Positions 15,320 through 15,443 of a DNA stretch of 15,443 bases are shown here, piece by piece. The stretch is from an uncultured Oscillospiraceae bacterium. Its GTDB lineage: Bacteria; Bacillota; Clostridia; Oscillospirales; Ruminococcaceae. The notes below the pieces were generated by a model, which saw only the letters and a program-made list of their open reading frames with translations, was not told the origin of the DNA and ran no database searches. The stretch lies in NCBI GenBank assembly GCA_934463345.1, contig CAKSJL010000040.1, positions 1 to 15,443 on the forward strand. Reading direction: 5' to 3'. The translations under genes and the position numbers were made by a program. Position 1 is the first letter of the stretch; the number at the start of each line of letters is the position of its first letter.

Positions 15320-15443
15320 TTATGCATAATTTCTCGGTCCGAAAAGACCTCTTCCGATTCTGACTATGTCAGAGCCGTATTTTATAGCAAGCTCATAGTC
15401 TCCCGACATTCCCATCGAGAGATGATCCATACTTATATTATGT
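15320..15443 (-). CDS. yggS: YggS-family PLP-binding protein, C-terminal end (runs off the right edge)
   Basis: Only the last 41 residues are visible. They contain HLSMGMSGDYELAIKYGSD, then IVRIGRGLFGPRNY before the TAA stop. The LSMGMS-D-E-AI and VRIG-LFG signatures are diagnostic of the YggS/YlmE/PLPBP family of pyridoxal-phosphate homeostasis proteins, which bind PLP as a single-domain fold-type III barrel. In Firmicutes ylmE commonly precedes sepF (ylmF), so the position supports the call. The gene is the first visible member of the leftward division cluster; its start and PLP-binding Lys lie outside the window. Confidence 0.92.
   Translation of the reverse strand, partial: HNISMDHLSMGMSGDYELAIKYGSDIVRIGRGLFGPRNYA

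Overview
The window looks like a chromosomal segment of a low-to-moderate GC Gram-positive anaerobe of the class Clostridia, most likely a Ruminococcus-like member of the Oscillospiraceae. I infer this from the strong AGGAGG-type ribosome binding sites, the sepF-ylmH-divIVA-ileS-lspA-rluD gene order typical of Firmicutes, the split transketolase, and NADP-type glutamate dehydrogenase. No database comparison was possible, so the genus is an inference.

Layout. At the left edge is the start of gap (glyceraldehyde-3-phosphate dehydrogenase), reading leftward from a clear promoter. A 470-base intergenic region follows. It holds a 9-bp inverted repeat behind the gap promoter and a 163-base imperfect palindrome (741-903) resembling a hairpin-type miniature repeat element. 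Three rightward units come next: a soluble histidine-kinase-like protein whose catalytic boxes are degenerate (946-2049); gdhA with its own promoter and terminator; and a NatA/NatB-type ABC exporter pair with its own promoter and a terminator at 5780-5811.

From that terminator to the right edge all genes read leftward, in what looks like one long gene train. In transcription order it is: yggS-type PLP protein (partial), sepF, ylmH, divIVA, ileS, lspA, rluD, a Cof-type HAD phosphatase, transketolase N-half, transketolase C-half, and a VanZ-like membrane protein. Most junctions are 0-12 bases or overlapping, implying translational coupling. The larger gaps (yggS-sepF, ileS-lspA, HAD-tktN) contain hairpins or AT-rich sequence that may tune expression.

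The leftward train joins cell division and polar growth (SepF, DivIVA), translation and its quality control (IleRS, YlmH, RluD), lipoprotein maturation (LspA) and the non-oxidative pentose phosphate pathway (transketolase). The rightward genes cover ammonia assimilation and a multidrug/ion-type exporter. Most of the window is ordinary core genome. The less ordinary parts are the long palindrome, the pseudo-kinase, the unusual start region of lspA, a G.U-dependent hairpin before lspA, and ileS lacking a leader of its own.
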